Shown here: positions 54,529-62,341 of the stretch, in pieces
How positions within the stretch are numbered: the first letter of the stretch is position 1
How the letters are laid out: each line of letters starts with the position of its first letter
Assembly (NCBI GenBank): GCA_030841085.1
Contig: JAVEDP010000024.1
Span: 62,001-126,000, forward strand
Length of the DNA stretch: 64,000 nucleotides
Direction: 5' to 3'
Origin: Pyrinomonadaceae bacterium
Lineage (GTDB): Bacteria > Acidobacteriota > Blastocatellia > Pyrinomonadales > Pyrinomonadaceae
Translations under genes and position numbers: made by a program
The notes under the pieces: model-generated
The model's input: the letters and a program-made list of their open reading frames with translations, nothing else
Database searches by the model: none
What the model was told of the DNA's origin: nothing

Positions 54529-55704
54529 TCAAGTATTGTAACGATCTCTTCTTTGCAGTCTTTTGATTCGCATGTGGAGGGTCGTTCGTTTGATCTTTAA
54601 TTGTCGGGCGGCCTCAGCAAGATTGCCGCCGACATCTGCAACCTGCCGAAGGTACATCTCTAGCTCTTGACGTTCACCTTGGTCTCCAGACGCGACATTC
54701 CCATTGAGAGATTTCAGCCGTCTGGAAATGAGAACCTCTTTCAACTCGTTAAGCGCTGCTGGTTCTGCTTCGCGACAATGTGTGGTGTCAGCTAGGCCGT
54801 TGAATTCAAGATCAGCGCGCACGTCTGCACCGGATATGATTCCCTTCTCTCCAACCGTGAGGGCCAGTCTTTCGATAACGTTTTCAAGTTCTCGGACGTT
54901 CCCTGGCCAATGGTGATTGCGCAATAACCTCAGCGCGTCTGAATCAAACCGGAGTGGGCATTTGCGCTTCGATTCATCCGTGGGTCTCCTGATTAGGAGG
55001 TTAATGAGAAGTGGCAGGTCATCTATCCGATCACGCAACGCTGGTGAGCGGATCGGAAACACATTAACTCGGTAATACAGATCCTGACGGAATTTCCCCT
55101 CTGAAACGTCCCGCCTTAAGTCACGATTTGTGGCCACTACCACGCGCGCGTTTAATTCGATTTCTTTCGAGTCTGCCAATCCTACTGGGCGAACTCTGTG
55201 TTCCTGGAGAACCCGCAGTAGTCTCACTTGCATGGCTGATGACATTTCTGCGAACTCATCCAAAAAGATTGTTCCGCCAGACGCCGATTCAAACATCCCT
55301 TTCTTGTAAGCAGTCGCGCCCGTGAATGCTCCTTTGACATGGCCGAACAATTCAGACTCGAGGAGCGATTCCGTTAAGGCGCCGCAATTGATGGCGAGGA
55401 ACGGTTGACTTCGACGGGTGCTAAGGTCATGGATCGAGCGCGCGATCAACTCTTTGCCTGTGCCGGATTCCCCGGTGATTAATACGGTAGAGCTACAGCT
55501 TGCTGCGGTAACAATCGACCTCTTAAGAGCCTGCATGGCTTGTGATTCGCCAATTAGCTTTGCGTCCAGATTAGCTACTCGATGGTCGGGGCCTTCAATG
55601 TGCACAGGCCGTAATGTTCTGACGGTCCTGACTCGGGACCGTGGCATCTGTAGAGAGTCAAACGCTCTTTCTTCAACGGAGGGCATCTTCTTAGTCCTGG
55701 GCAC
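54529..55704 (-). CDS. PspF-like sigma-54-dependent activator
   Basis: A 391-residue protein with no receiver domain. Walker A LITGESGTGKELIA is at residues 75-88, GAFTGA at 125-130, Walker B GGTIFLDEFAEM follows, and a Fis-type HTH lies near residues 355-385 (GNLAEAARQLKIKRTTLHMR). It should activate sigma-54 promoters on the element or in the host. It reads away from the recombinase side. Three GATTCGTAT sites lie just upstream of its start and may control it. Confidence 0.9.
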   Translation of the reverse strand: MPRTKKMPSVEERAFDSLQMPRSRVRTVRTLRPVHIEGPDHRVANLDAKLIGESQAMQALKRSIVTAASCSSTVLITGESGTGKELIARSIHDLSTRRSQPFLAINCGALTESLLESELFGHVKGAFTGATAYKKGMFESASGGTIFLDEFAEMSSAMQVRLLRVLQEHRVRPVGLADSKEIELNARVVVATNRDLRRDVSEGKFRQDLYYRVNVFPIRSPALRDRIDDLPLLINLLIRRPTDESKRKCPLRFDSDALRLLRNHHWPGNVRELENVIERLALTVGEKGIISGADVRADLEFNGLADTTHCREAEPAALNELKEVLISRRLKSLNGNVASGDQGERQELEMYLRQVADVGGNLAEAARQLKIKRTTLHMRIKRLQRRDRYNT

Positions 55705-55755
55705 GCTCCGTGCGCTTCATTCTTGGAACCTATAGCGCCAATACATCGCTGCGGT

Positions 55756-55810
55756 GATTCGTATGCGAATCAAGTGATTCGTATTTGAACCTATGATTCG
55801 TATTTGAACA
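55756..55810. promoter_or_regulatory. Triple GATTCGTAT sites upstream of the sigma-54 activator
   Basis: GATTCGTATGCGAATC (55756-55771, an inverted repeat GATTCG/CGAATC), then GATTCGTATTTGAACC (55776-55791) and GATTCGTATTTGAACA (55795-55810). The spacing of 20 and 19 bases puts them near the same face of the helix every two turns. They end 52 bases upstream of the activator start codon. They look like operators, either for the activator itself or a repressor. Confidence 0.6.
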
Positions 55811-56073
55811 CCCGATCCGCCATCATGATTTCGGCGCTGTCATTGAATCAGCCAACCGCCGGTCTTTGGTCTTTACGCAAAATATCTGCTGGTGAAAATG
55901 TTTAGCAGCCGGCTGATGATTTCCTTGCTTTTCGTCGTGGTTACTCCATAAACAAATTCTCTTCACAATGCTGCAAGACAGGTGCCGCTCTCGGGCTTCA
56001 CAATCAGGTGAGTCGGAAGCGAGTGGCACTTGTGTTGCACATTGAAGCGTTAAGAACTAATCAGCGCAGGTTC

Positions 56074-56098
56074 GGTTGAGATTTCGAAAATCTCAACC
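56074..56098. promoter_or_regulatory. Palindrome upstream of the excisionase-like gene
   Basis: GGTTGAGATTT, two bases, then AAAATCTCAACC form an inverted repeat of 11-12 bases ending 10 bases before the start codon. This may be an operator or a hairpin that hides the ribosome site. Confidence 0.5.
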
Positions 56099-56108
56099 AC
56101 GGTTTGAT

Positions 56109-56363
56109 ATGAGTCACAAGGAAAAAAAGAAGGAATTTGTTGCTGCCGGAGCGCCAGACTTTGCAATGCTGAACGTAAAGGAACTGGAGGCGTTTCTGAA
56201 GATTGACCAGAAAACGATCTATCGATACGTTTCCCTCGGTCTGATACCGTATGTTCGCATTCAGTCAAACATACGCTTCGTGAAGCAACAAATCGTCGGC
56301 TGGATTGAAGAGCAGAACTTCAGACCAAACTCACAAATCCCTACAAACCAAAGCAAACGCTAA
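56109..56363 (+). CDS. Excisionase-like helix-turn-helix protein (MerR/AlpA type)
   Basis: The ATG at 56109 gives 84 residues. The core MLNVKELEAFLKIDQKTIYR, then YVSLGLIPYVRIQSNIRFVK, is the winged HTH of Xis/DUF-type helix_turn_helix_17 proteins. Such proteins direct excision by a tyrosine recombinase, and this one converges on the recombinase gene with a four-base overlap. A role as recombination directionality factor is inferred. An upstream in-frame start would lie inside the palindrome. Confidence 0.8.
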   Translation: MSHKEKKKEFVAAGAPDFAMLNVKELEAFLKIDQKTIYRYVSLGLIPYVRIQSNIRFVKQQIVGWIEEQNFRPNSQIPTNQSKR

Positions 56364-57604
56364 CCCTTGAGAGATATGCGGCTCGCAGCTTGTCGCTGGA
56401 GGTCATTACCAGGACTAAGATACCTCCGGGTCGTGTCTATATCGGAGTGACCAAGAAGGTGTTGGACCGTAACAATGTCAGCACCTTGCTCAAGAAGTCG
56501 CGTTGCATAAGTGTGACGAAACTTATGCAAGGTCGCGTTGTTCACCTTGGCGTGTGTTGCTATCCGCTTCAATCGACGGAGCATTTCGTTGCGCCCGAAG
56601 CGATTTCCGTTTAGAACTGGAAATACCCATTCTGCCGATCGCGGCAGATTCTTAAGAAGGGGTATCAAATCCGGGGGCATGGGGATATCTCGCTCCTCGT
56701 AGTCTTTGGGTACAAAATCCGCTTTGGCTCGGACGCGGATTAACCCAAGGTGGAAATCCACATCGTCCCACGACAAGTGGGCCAGTTCCTCTTTCCGAAG
56801 CCCGGTCAATAGAAGGGTCGCGTACATCGCATGGCTTGCCGGATTGCAGGCAGCCAATAGACGATTGATCTCATCCTGAGTATATGTTTGCGGTTTACTC
56901 TTGAGACGCTCTTTCGCAGACCGCAGCATCTTAAAGTGGGCGCATGGATTCTCCGCTTTGATACTACGCTCGCGAATCAAGTAATAAAAAAACGCACGCA
57001 GGACTGTTACCTCAAAGTTAATCGTACTCGCCGCGACACAACGAGTGATCCTGACCTTACCTGCGTTTTCTTTGCTCCGCGCGATCTTATAGTCGTCAAT
57101 GTCCAACCGGCTGACCGCCTCGACATATTTTTTCTTGCCGACAAGACGTTCGAAGTGACTGAGCACTTCCTTATAGCGTTCGAGAGTTCGAGGCTTGGCA
57201 GGAGAGTGCGTATGTATGTGCGAGGTAAAGAACCCTACTGCATCGGGAATTCGAGTAAACGCTTCTTCTTCCTGAACCGCCGCACTGAGCGGTTGCCTGC
57301 CGCCAGTCGCCATTTCACCGATGAGTTCGTTTCGCTTTCTTCGCTGCGCTTCGGATGCCTGGGTAGGCGTCTGTCCCGCGAGTTGACGACAACGCCTTCT
57401 ACCTTCCCACCATTCGATGTAGTAGAAGCCCTCGCGCTTGTCCCACACGTAGCGGTTCTTAACGCGCTGTAAAGAAATAAACTGCCAAACGCCTTTCGCG
57501 GTTCGAATCTTCTTGGTGATGCGAACTTGTTTTTTGAAAGACCGCGAAGCGGGAAGCTGAGATGCGGGAGAAGTTTCTGGCTGGCTCGTAAAACGCTGAT
57601 GCAC
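56360..57604 (-). CDS. int: Tyrosine recombinase (ICE integrase)
   Basis: The product has 414 residues from a GTG start with AAGGAGG upstream. An N-terminal SAM-like core-binding domain precedes the catalytic domain. Catalytic residues are visible: Arg in LTGLRKEEL near 268, HxxR in LHKFRHTYATRL near 360, His in LLGHSDIDTTRRY near 383-395, and the Tyr in RRYLSP. It lies 99 bases from the 3' end of the tRNA-Leu gene, as is usual for an element integrated there. An 11-base inverted repeat covers its ribosome-site region. Confidence 0.92.
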   Translation of the reverse strand: MHQRFTSQPETSPASQLPASRSFKKQVRITKKIRTAKGVWQFISLQRVKNRYVWDKREGFYYIEWWEGRRRCRQLAGQTPTQASEAQRRKRNELIGEMATGGRQPLSAAVQEEEAFTRIPDAVGFFTSHIHTHSPAKPRTLERYKEVLSHFERLVGKKKYVEAVSRLDIDDYKIARSKENAGKVRITRCVAASTINFEVTVLRAFFYYLIRERSIKAENPCAHFKMLRSAKERLKSKPQTYTQDEINRLLAACNPASHAMYATLLLTGLRKEELAHLSWDDVDFHLGLIRVRAKADFVPKDYEERDIPMPPDLIPLLKNLPRSAEWVFPVLNGNRFGRNEMLRRLKRIATHAKVNNATLHKFRHTYATRLLEQGADIVTVQHLLGHSDIDTTRRYLSPGNDLQRQAASRISLKG

Positions 57605-57614
57605 GGGAACCTCC

Positions 57615-57648
57615 TTGGTGTCTATTTTCTGGTTTTTATAGACACCAA
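57615..57648. promoter_or_regulatory. Inverted repeat in front of the integrase gene
   Basis: TTGGTGTCTAT and ATAGACACCAA form an 11-base perfect inverted repeat with a 12-base spacer, reaching to within a few bases of the integrase ribosome site. It may be an operator, or a core or arm site bound by the recombinase. Confidence 0.55.
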
Positions 57649-57703
57649 GAGGATATTACAAAAGCTAAGTGGTTGCAAACAAAAACTTAAGGAAGGTATT
57701 GGT

Positions 57704-57784
57704 GCCGAAGGGGGGACTCGAACCCCCACGAGTTGCCTCACACGGCCCTCAACCGTGCGCGTCTGCCAGTTCCGCCACTTCGGC
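57704..57784 (-). tRNA. leuU: tRNA-Leu (anticodon GAG), ICE attachment site
   Basis: The minus-strand sequence forms a cloverleaf: acceptor GCCGAAG with CTTCGGC, anticodon stem CACGG/CCGTG around loop TTGAGGG (anticodon GAG), a long variable arm (TGAGGCAACTC) and T arm GGGGGTTCGAGTCCCCC. CCA is not encoded. Its 3' end faces the integrase, the usual attachment point for tyrosine-recombinase elements. secG followed by tRNA-Leu(GAG) is also the order found in Escherichia coli. No second copy of the tRNA 3' end was noticed in the window. Confidence 0.93.
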
Positions 57785-57927
57785 CTTTGCTAGTAAATGG
57801 TAAATGGTGAATCGTCAAAAGTGAAGGTCGTCAGAATCGCGCTCTATCGGATACTCGGCTCCACGTCACACCGCAAAATATCTCGCCAGCTAACGTCACA
57901 CCCCAAACTAACAGTTTGCTATACGCG

Positions 57928-58317
57928 TTACTTCGAAGCGCTGGGTGATGCGTTTGCCGCCGGAGCACCAGGAGCCGGAGCAATTGGAGCGACCGGTGCC
58001 GCTGTCACGGGACTGATTACTGGTGACGGTTGCGGCGTCGGTGTGGCTGTTGCTTCGGGCGCGGTCGATTGCAAAACCGAATGCGTGCCAGTCACAGCCG
58101 GCAAAGAAAGCATCAGCGCAACCAACATGAACGCTGCCGCGGCGCCTATCGTAATCTTCGATAGGATGCTTGCGGTGCCGCGCGGGCCGAACGCAGTGCT
58201 CGAAACTGAACTGGAAAACAGATCACCAGCGCCGGACTTTCCCGGCTGCAAGAGGATGACAATAATCAACACCATGCATGCCAGAATAAATAGTGCGTAT
58301 AAAAGATAACTTAACAA
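57928..58317 (-). CDS. secG: Preprotein translocase subunit SecG
   Basis: The 129-residue product has two membrane helices (about 4-22 and 53-72), with the family segment LLQPGKSGAGDLFSSSVSST and FGPRGTASILSKIT between them. The Pro/Ala-rich tail is typical. SecG aids the SecYEG channel. It follows tpiA in the same direction and precedes tRNA-Leu. Confidence 0.9.
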   Translation of the reverse strand: MLSYLLYALFILACMVLIIVILLQPGKSGAGDLFSSSVSSTAFGPRGTASILSKITIGAAAAFMLVALMLSLPAVTGTHSVLQSTAPEATATPTPQPSPVISPVTAAPVAPIAPAPGAPAANASPSASK

Positions 58318-58435
58318 TTGTTTCTCCGGTAAATGGTGAATGGTAAATCGTCGGTCTGCTGTCAGTTGTCCGTGGTCAGTTGTTCGTCGTTCGTTGTTCG
58401 TTGCAACTGACTACTAACAACTGACAACGGACGGT
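58318..58435. repeat. Short amplified words between secG and tpiA
   Basis: The gap is filled by near-repeats such as GTAAATGGTGAATGG, GTCAGTTGT, GTTCGTTG and CAACTGAC. Similar words recur after secG (57790-57820) and between tpiA and pgk (59200-59310). No gene or clear terminator is seen. They look like slippage-driven intergenic repeats. Confidence 0.4.
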
Positions 58436-59197
58436 TTACGTTCTTCCGAAATTAACAATCTGCGCAAAACTGTCGGCCTTCAAACTCGCGCCGCCGACCA
58501 GGGCACCGTCGATATCTGTCTGCGACATCAAGCCCGCAATGTTGTCGGGTTTGACTGAGCCGCCGTAGAGAATCCGCATCGCCCCTGCAGCGGTTTTTGT
58601 GTACCCATCCGCGAAAACGCGCCGGATAAACGCGTGCATTTCCTGCGCTTGCTCCGGCGTCGCTGTACGTCCCGTACCGATGGCCCAAACAGGCTCGTAG
58701 GCGACGATGATACGGTCGAGGTCAGACACTGTCAACCCGCTGAGTCCACCAGTTAATTGGCCGCTAACGACGCGCTCCGCAGTCCCCTGCTCGCGCTGTT
58801 CCAGGCTTTCACCCACGCACAGGATCGCAATCAATCCAGCCGTAATCGCCGCCTGGCACTTCTTATTGACCATCGAGTCGGTCTCGAAATAGAACTGCCG
58901 CCTTTCGGAGTGGCCGACGATCACGTGCGAGGCGCCGACGTCGCGCAACATCGCCGCAGTTACTTCGCCGGTGTGCGCGCCTTCCTCAACTTCGGTCGAA
59001 CAGTTTTGCCCGGCGACGTGTACATTGGAACCCTCAAGCCGATCGGCCACAGTCTTAAGCGCGGTGAAGACCGGAGCGATGATGACGTCGCAATGATTTG
59101 CGTTTGCGACCAGCGGCTTTAGCGCGAGCGCCGTGTCAACGGACTCGCTCACCGTTTTGTACATCTTCCAGTTGCCGGCAATTACAGGTTTTCTCAT
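58436..59197 (-). CDS. tpiA: Triosephosphate isomerase
   Basis: The start is ATG 59197 ([15 protein letters not shown]); a TTG nine bases upstream is not needed. The 253 residues include NWKMYKT, the catalytic His in [10 protein letters not shown], the loop [13 protein letters not shown] and GGSVKPDN. It interconverts dihydroxyacetone phosphate and glyceraldehyde 3-phosphate. It lies in the gap, pgk, tpiA order with the rest of lower glycolysis. Confidence 0.97.
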   Translation of the reverse strand: MRKPVIAGNWKMYKTVSESVDTALALKPLVANANHCDVIIAPVFTALKTVADRLEGSNVHVAGQNCSTEVEEGAHTGEVTAAMLRDVGASHVIVGHSERRQFYFETDSMVNKKCQAAITAGLIAILCVGESLEQREQGTAERVVSGQLTGGLSGLTVSDLDRIIVAYEPVWAIGTGRTATPEQAQEMHAFIRRVFADGYTKTAAGAMRILYGGSVKPDNIAGLMSQTDIDGALVGGASLKADSFAQIVNFGRT

Positions 59198-59312
59198 ATT
59201 AGTCAATTGTCAGTGGCCAGTTGTTCGTTGTCAGGTCAGTGGCACGGTCTAATCAGCTTCATTCGCGAAACAATACAACTGACCACTGACAACTAACTAC
59301 TAACACCGTAGG

Positions 59313-60524
59313 TTATTTATCACTCAACGCCGCCACGCCCGGCAACTCCTCGCCAGCCAGAAACTCGAGCGTGGCGCCCCCGCCAGTTGAAATGTGCGTG
59401 ATGCGTTCGGCGACGCCGGCTTGAGAAACCGCCGCAACCGAATCGCCGCCACCGACGATAACCGTGGCGCCGCGATCGGCGGCTTCTGCTACCGCATGAG
59501 CGATCCCGATCGTTCCTTCGTTGAAAGGCGGCTCTTCAAAAACTCCCATCGGTCCATTCCAGATGATTGTGCGCGCGTCGCTCAATGCGTTGGTGAAGTG
59601 CGAAACAGTTTCCACGCCGATATCCATGCCGGCATGGCCCGCATTCGTAAACTCAACCGGAATAGTCTTGGCAATAATCTTGTCGCGCTTAATCGGCTCA
59701 TAGCTGTCGACGACTTGATGATCGGTGGGCAGGAGTAATTCCACGCCCTCGGCTTCAGCACGTTTCATGATCTCCAACGCGGTCGGCATCATTTCGTTTT
59801 CAACCAGCGACTTGCCAACAGTAAAACCCTGCGCCTTGAAAAATGTGTAGGCCATGGCGCCGCCGATAAGGATCTTGTTGACCCTGCGATCGATGAGCGC
59901 ATTGATGACCGGAATCTTGTCGGAGACTTTTGCGCCGCCGAGTATGGCAACAAATGGATGCTCGGGATTTGTGATCACGCGACCGAGGTAGTCCAGCTCC
60001 TGCTGCATCAGCAAACCCGCCGCCGCCTTTTCTACATGTTTCGTAATTCCCACCGTCGATGCATGCGCGCGATGCGCGGCGCCAAACGCGTCGTTGACGT
60101 ATAGGCCGTCACAAAGACTTGCTAGCTGCTGCGAAAAAGCATCGTCATTCTTCTCTTCTTCTTTATGGAAGCGAAGATTTTCCAGCAGCAGCACGTCTCC
60201 ATCCTGCATTGTCTTCACATTAATATCGGCTTCTTCCCCAATACAATCTTCCGCAAAGGCAACGGGAATGCTCAGGAGGTGGGCGAGATGTTGCGCGACT
60301 GGGGCCAGGCTGAATTTATCAACACGCTGGCCTTTTGGCCGTCCCAGGTGCGACGCGAGAATCACGCGCGCGCCACGCTCGATTGCATAGTTGATTGTCG
60401 GCAGTGCGGCGCGAATGCGCGTATCGTCGTCAACTTTGCCGTCTTTAATCGGCACGTTGAAATCGACGCGAATGAAGACGCGTTTACCTTTCAGATCGAG
60501 ATCTCTAATCGAAAGCTTTTGCAT
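59313..60524 (-). CDS. pgk: Phosphoglycerate kinase
   Basis: The product has 403 residues, normal length. The motifs [45 protein letters not shown] and GGGDSVAAV are all present. It moves the phosphate of 1,3-bisphosphoglycerate to ADP. It lies between tpiA and gap, all on the same strand. Confidence 0.97.
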   Translation of the reverse strand: MQKLSIRDLDLKGKRVFIRVDFNVPIKDGKVDDDTRIRAALPTINYAIERGARVILASHLGRPKGQRVDKFSLAPVAQHLAHLLSIPVAFAEDCIGEEADINVKTMQDGDVLLLENLRFHKEEEKNDDAFSQQLASLCDGLYVNDAFGAAHRAHASTVGITKHVEKAAAGLLMQQELDYLGRVITNPEHPFVAILGGAKVSDKIPVINALIDRRVNKILIGGAMAYTFFKAQGFTVGKSLVENEMMPTALEIMKRAEAEGVELLLPTDHQVVDSYEPIKRDKIIAKTIPVEFTNAGHAGMDIGVETVSHFTNALSDARTIIWNGPMGVFEEPPFNEGTIGIAHAVAEAADRGATVIVGGGDSVAAVSQAGVAERITHISTGGGATLEFLAGEELPGVAALSDK

Positions 60525-60654
60525 GAAAAGTACTGAGTGCTGAGTACTGAGTACTGAGCGTTGAGTCAGTTTGCTGATTCGAGTTTCACCCGACGCCGCT
60601 GCACTGAAGCTCTGAGGCCGCCTATAATTCTGCCGACCTCAATTGCTTCACGCA

Positions 60655-60957
60655 TTAACGACGGAATGTATCAGGCGTGATGTAGGCAACATCCAATGCA
60701 ATATAGAGTTGATTTCGCAACTCTGCACAAGATTCCTTCGCCATTACTAAAAACCTATGGAAATCCGCCGCACTGCCCCTCTCAAATCCCTCGGCTATGT
60801 TGGACATCGTTGAGACGGCGGCCCGTCTAATCTGATCCTTCAGGCTGAAGTCGCGGACAAAATTTCCCTCGTTTGTTGTTTTGTAGATTCGACCAGTAAG
60901 CTTGCGCGCCTTCTGCCATGCGATTAGGTCTTCAAATTTCTCAACTTTATCTGACAT
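60655..60957 (-). CDS. Four-helix-bundle protein (23S rRNA IVP-like), frameshifted C-terminus
   Basis: The frame encodes 100 residues: [14 protein letters not shown], then [20 protein letters not shown] and [20 protein letters not shown], the pattern of the four-helix-bundle family first seen as 23S rRNA intervening sequence proteins. The usual C-terminal helix is missing, but it continues in another frame immediately after the stop as [19 protein letters not shown], to a stop at 60566-60568. A one-base indel near 60657 has thus cut the gene, or the sequence has an error there. Function of the family is not known. Confidence 0.85.
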   Translation of the reverse strand: MSDKVEKFEDLIAWQKARKLTGRIYKTTNEGNFVRDFSLKDQIRRAAVSTMSNIAEGFERGSAADFHRFLVMAKESCAELRNQLYIALDVAYITPDTFRR

Positions 60958-61031
60958 GAGAATCCCTCCTCTTCGTTGTAGAATTGAGGGTGATAGTTAG
61001 ACGCTACTGCTCAGTACTCAGCACTCATTAC

Positions 61032-62039
61032 TCATAAGCCTTTGCTCGCAATGTATTTGATCAGATCGCGCACGCGGCAAGAGTAACCCCACTCGTTGTC
61101 GTACCACGAGAGCACCTTCACCAGATGGCCATTAATAACTTTGGTGTACTCGGCATCGACAATCGACGAGTTTGAGTTGCGCTTGAAGTCGCTCGAGACC
61201 AATGGCTCTTCCGAGTATGCAAGAATGCCGCGCAGCTCTCCGTTCGCTGCGTCCTTAAGCGCGCGGTTCACTTCCTCGGTGCTCGTTTCCTTCTCAACGT
61301 CCATCACCACATCAACCAAAGATACGTTGGGTGTCGGCACGCGCACCGAGATGCCGTCAAACTTCCCTTTCAACTCCGGCAACACCAGCGCCACGGCCTT
61401 CGCCGCTCCAGTCGAAGTTGGAATCATCGAAAGCGCTGCCGCACGCGCGCGGCGCAGATCCTTATGCGGCAGGTCGAGCAGTTGCTGGTCGTTCGTGTAG
61501 GAATGGATCGTAGTCATCTGCGCCGACTTAATGCCAAACTTTTCGTGAATCACTTTCGCCACCGGCGCCAAACAGTTTGTCGTGCATGAAGCGTTGGAAA
61601 TGATGTTGTGGGCGGACTTGTCATACTTCTCTTCATTCACACCGAGAACGATCGTGATGTCCTCGTTCTTCGCGGGGGCCGAGATGATCACTTTCTTTAC
61701 CGAGCCGCGCAGATGTTTGCGCGCGTCTTCAGCCTTGGTAAATATTCCGGTTGATTCAACAACAATCTCTGCACCCACCGACTCCCAATCAATCGCCGCG
61801 GGATCTCTCTGCGAGAAGACTTGAAAATCGTCGTTGTCGACTTTGATTCCGTTCTCTGTCGTAGCTATCTCGTGATCCAGGTTGCCCAAAACGGAGTCAT
61901 ATTTCAGCAAATACGCGAGTGTCTTAGTGTCTGTCAGATCGTTGACAGCCACGATGTCGATATCCGGATCGCCAATTGAAGTGCGATAAATATTCCGGCC
62001 AATGCGACCGAAGCCATTGATGCCCACCTTTACCGCCAT
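61032..62039 (-). CDS. gap: Glyceraldehyde-3-phosphate dehydrogenase, type I
   Basis: The start is ATG 62039, nine bases after AGGAGG, beginning MAVKVGINGFGRIGRN; the longer in-frame extension is leader sequence. 335 residues. The Rossmann motif GINGFGRIGR and the catalytic Cys in SNASCTTNCLAP are seen, as are the His in TTIHSYTNDQ and WYDNEWGY near the end. It makes 1,3-bisphosphoglycerate with NAD. It opens the glycolytic cluster. Confidence 0.97.
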   Translation of the reverse strand: MAVKVGINGFGRIGRNIYRTSIGDPDIDIVAVNDLTDTKTLAYLLKYDSVLGNLDHEIATTENGIKVDNDDFQVFSQRDPAAIDWESVGAEIVVESTGIFTKAEDARKHLRGSVKKVIISAPAKNEDITIVLGVNEEKYDKSAHNIISNASCTTNCLAPVAKVIHEKFGIKSAQMTTIHSYTNDQQLLDLPHKDLRRARAAALSMIPTSTGAAKAVALVLPELKGKFDGISVRVPTPNVSLVDVVMDVEKETSTEEVNRALKDAANGELRGILAYSEEPLVSSDFKRNSNSSIVDAEYTKVINGHLVKVLSWYDNEWGYSCRVRDLIKYIASKGL

Positions 62040-62074
62040 TTGCAAAACCCTCCTACGAATTTTCCTGCTAAAAC

Positions 62075-62127
62075 GTGGCCCAGACTTTAGTCTGTGGGTT
62101 TGTAGCATCGACTGAAGTCTGGGCCAC
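62075..62127. repeat. Inverted repeat upstream of gap
   Basis: GTGGCCCAGACTTTAGTC (62075-62092) and GACTGAAGTCTGGGCCAC (62110-62127) pair at 17 of 18 positions around a 17-base loop. It lies in the 302-base gap between the divergent gap and TolC-like genes. It has the look of a dispersed palindromic repeat rather than an operator. The rest of the gap has no other strong signal. Confidence 0.6.
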
Positions 62128-62341
62128 AAACTAAAACAACGACAGAAACATGCACTTGAGTAAAGAAGAAGCAAGATTATGCGTCGCAGCTTGGCAGTGT
62201 CAAGCCAACGGTTCTTGCCATCTTTTTGAAACCCTTTCAACTAAATAGCGTAGTAAAGACTTGATCGCACGAGACTTGTTTGCTAACAGTGTGTTCAGTC
62301 CCCGTTGATCCAATAAGCGTCATTTGAAGGAGTTTGGTGTA

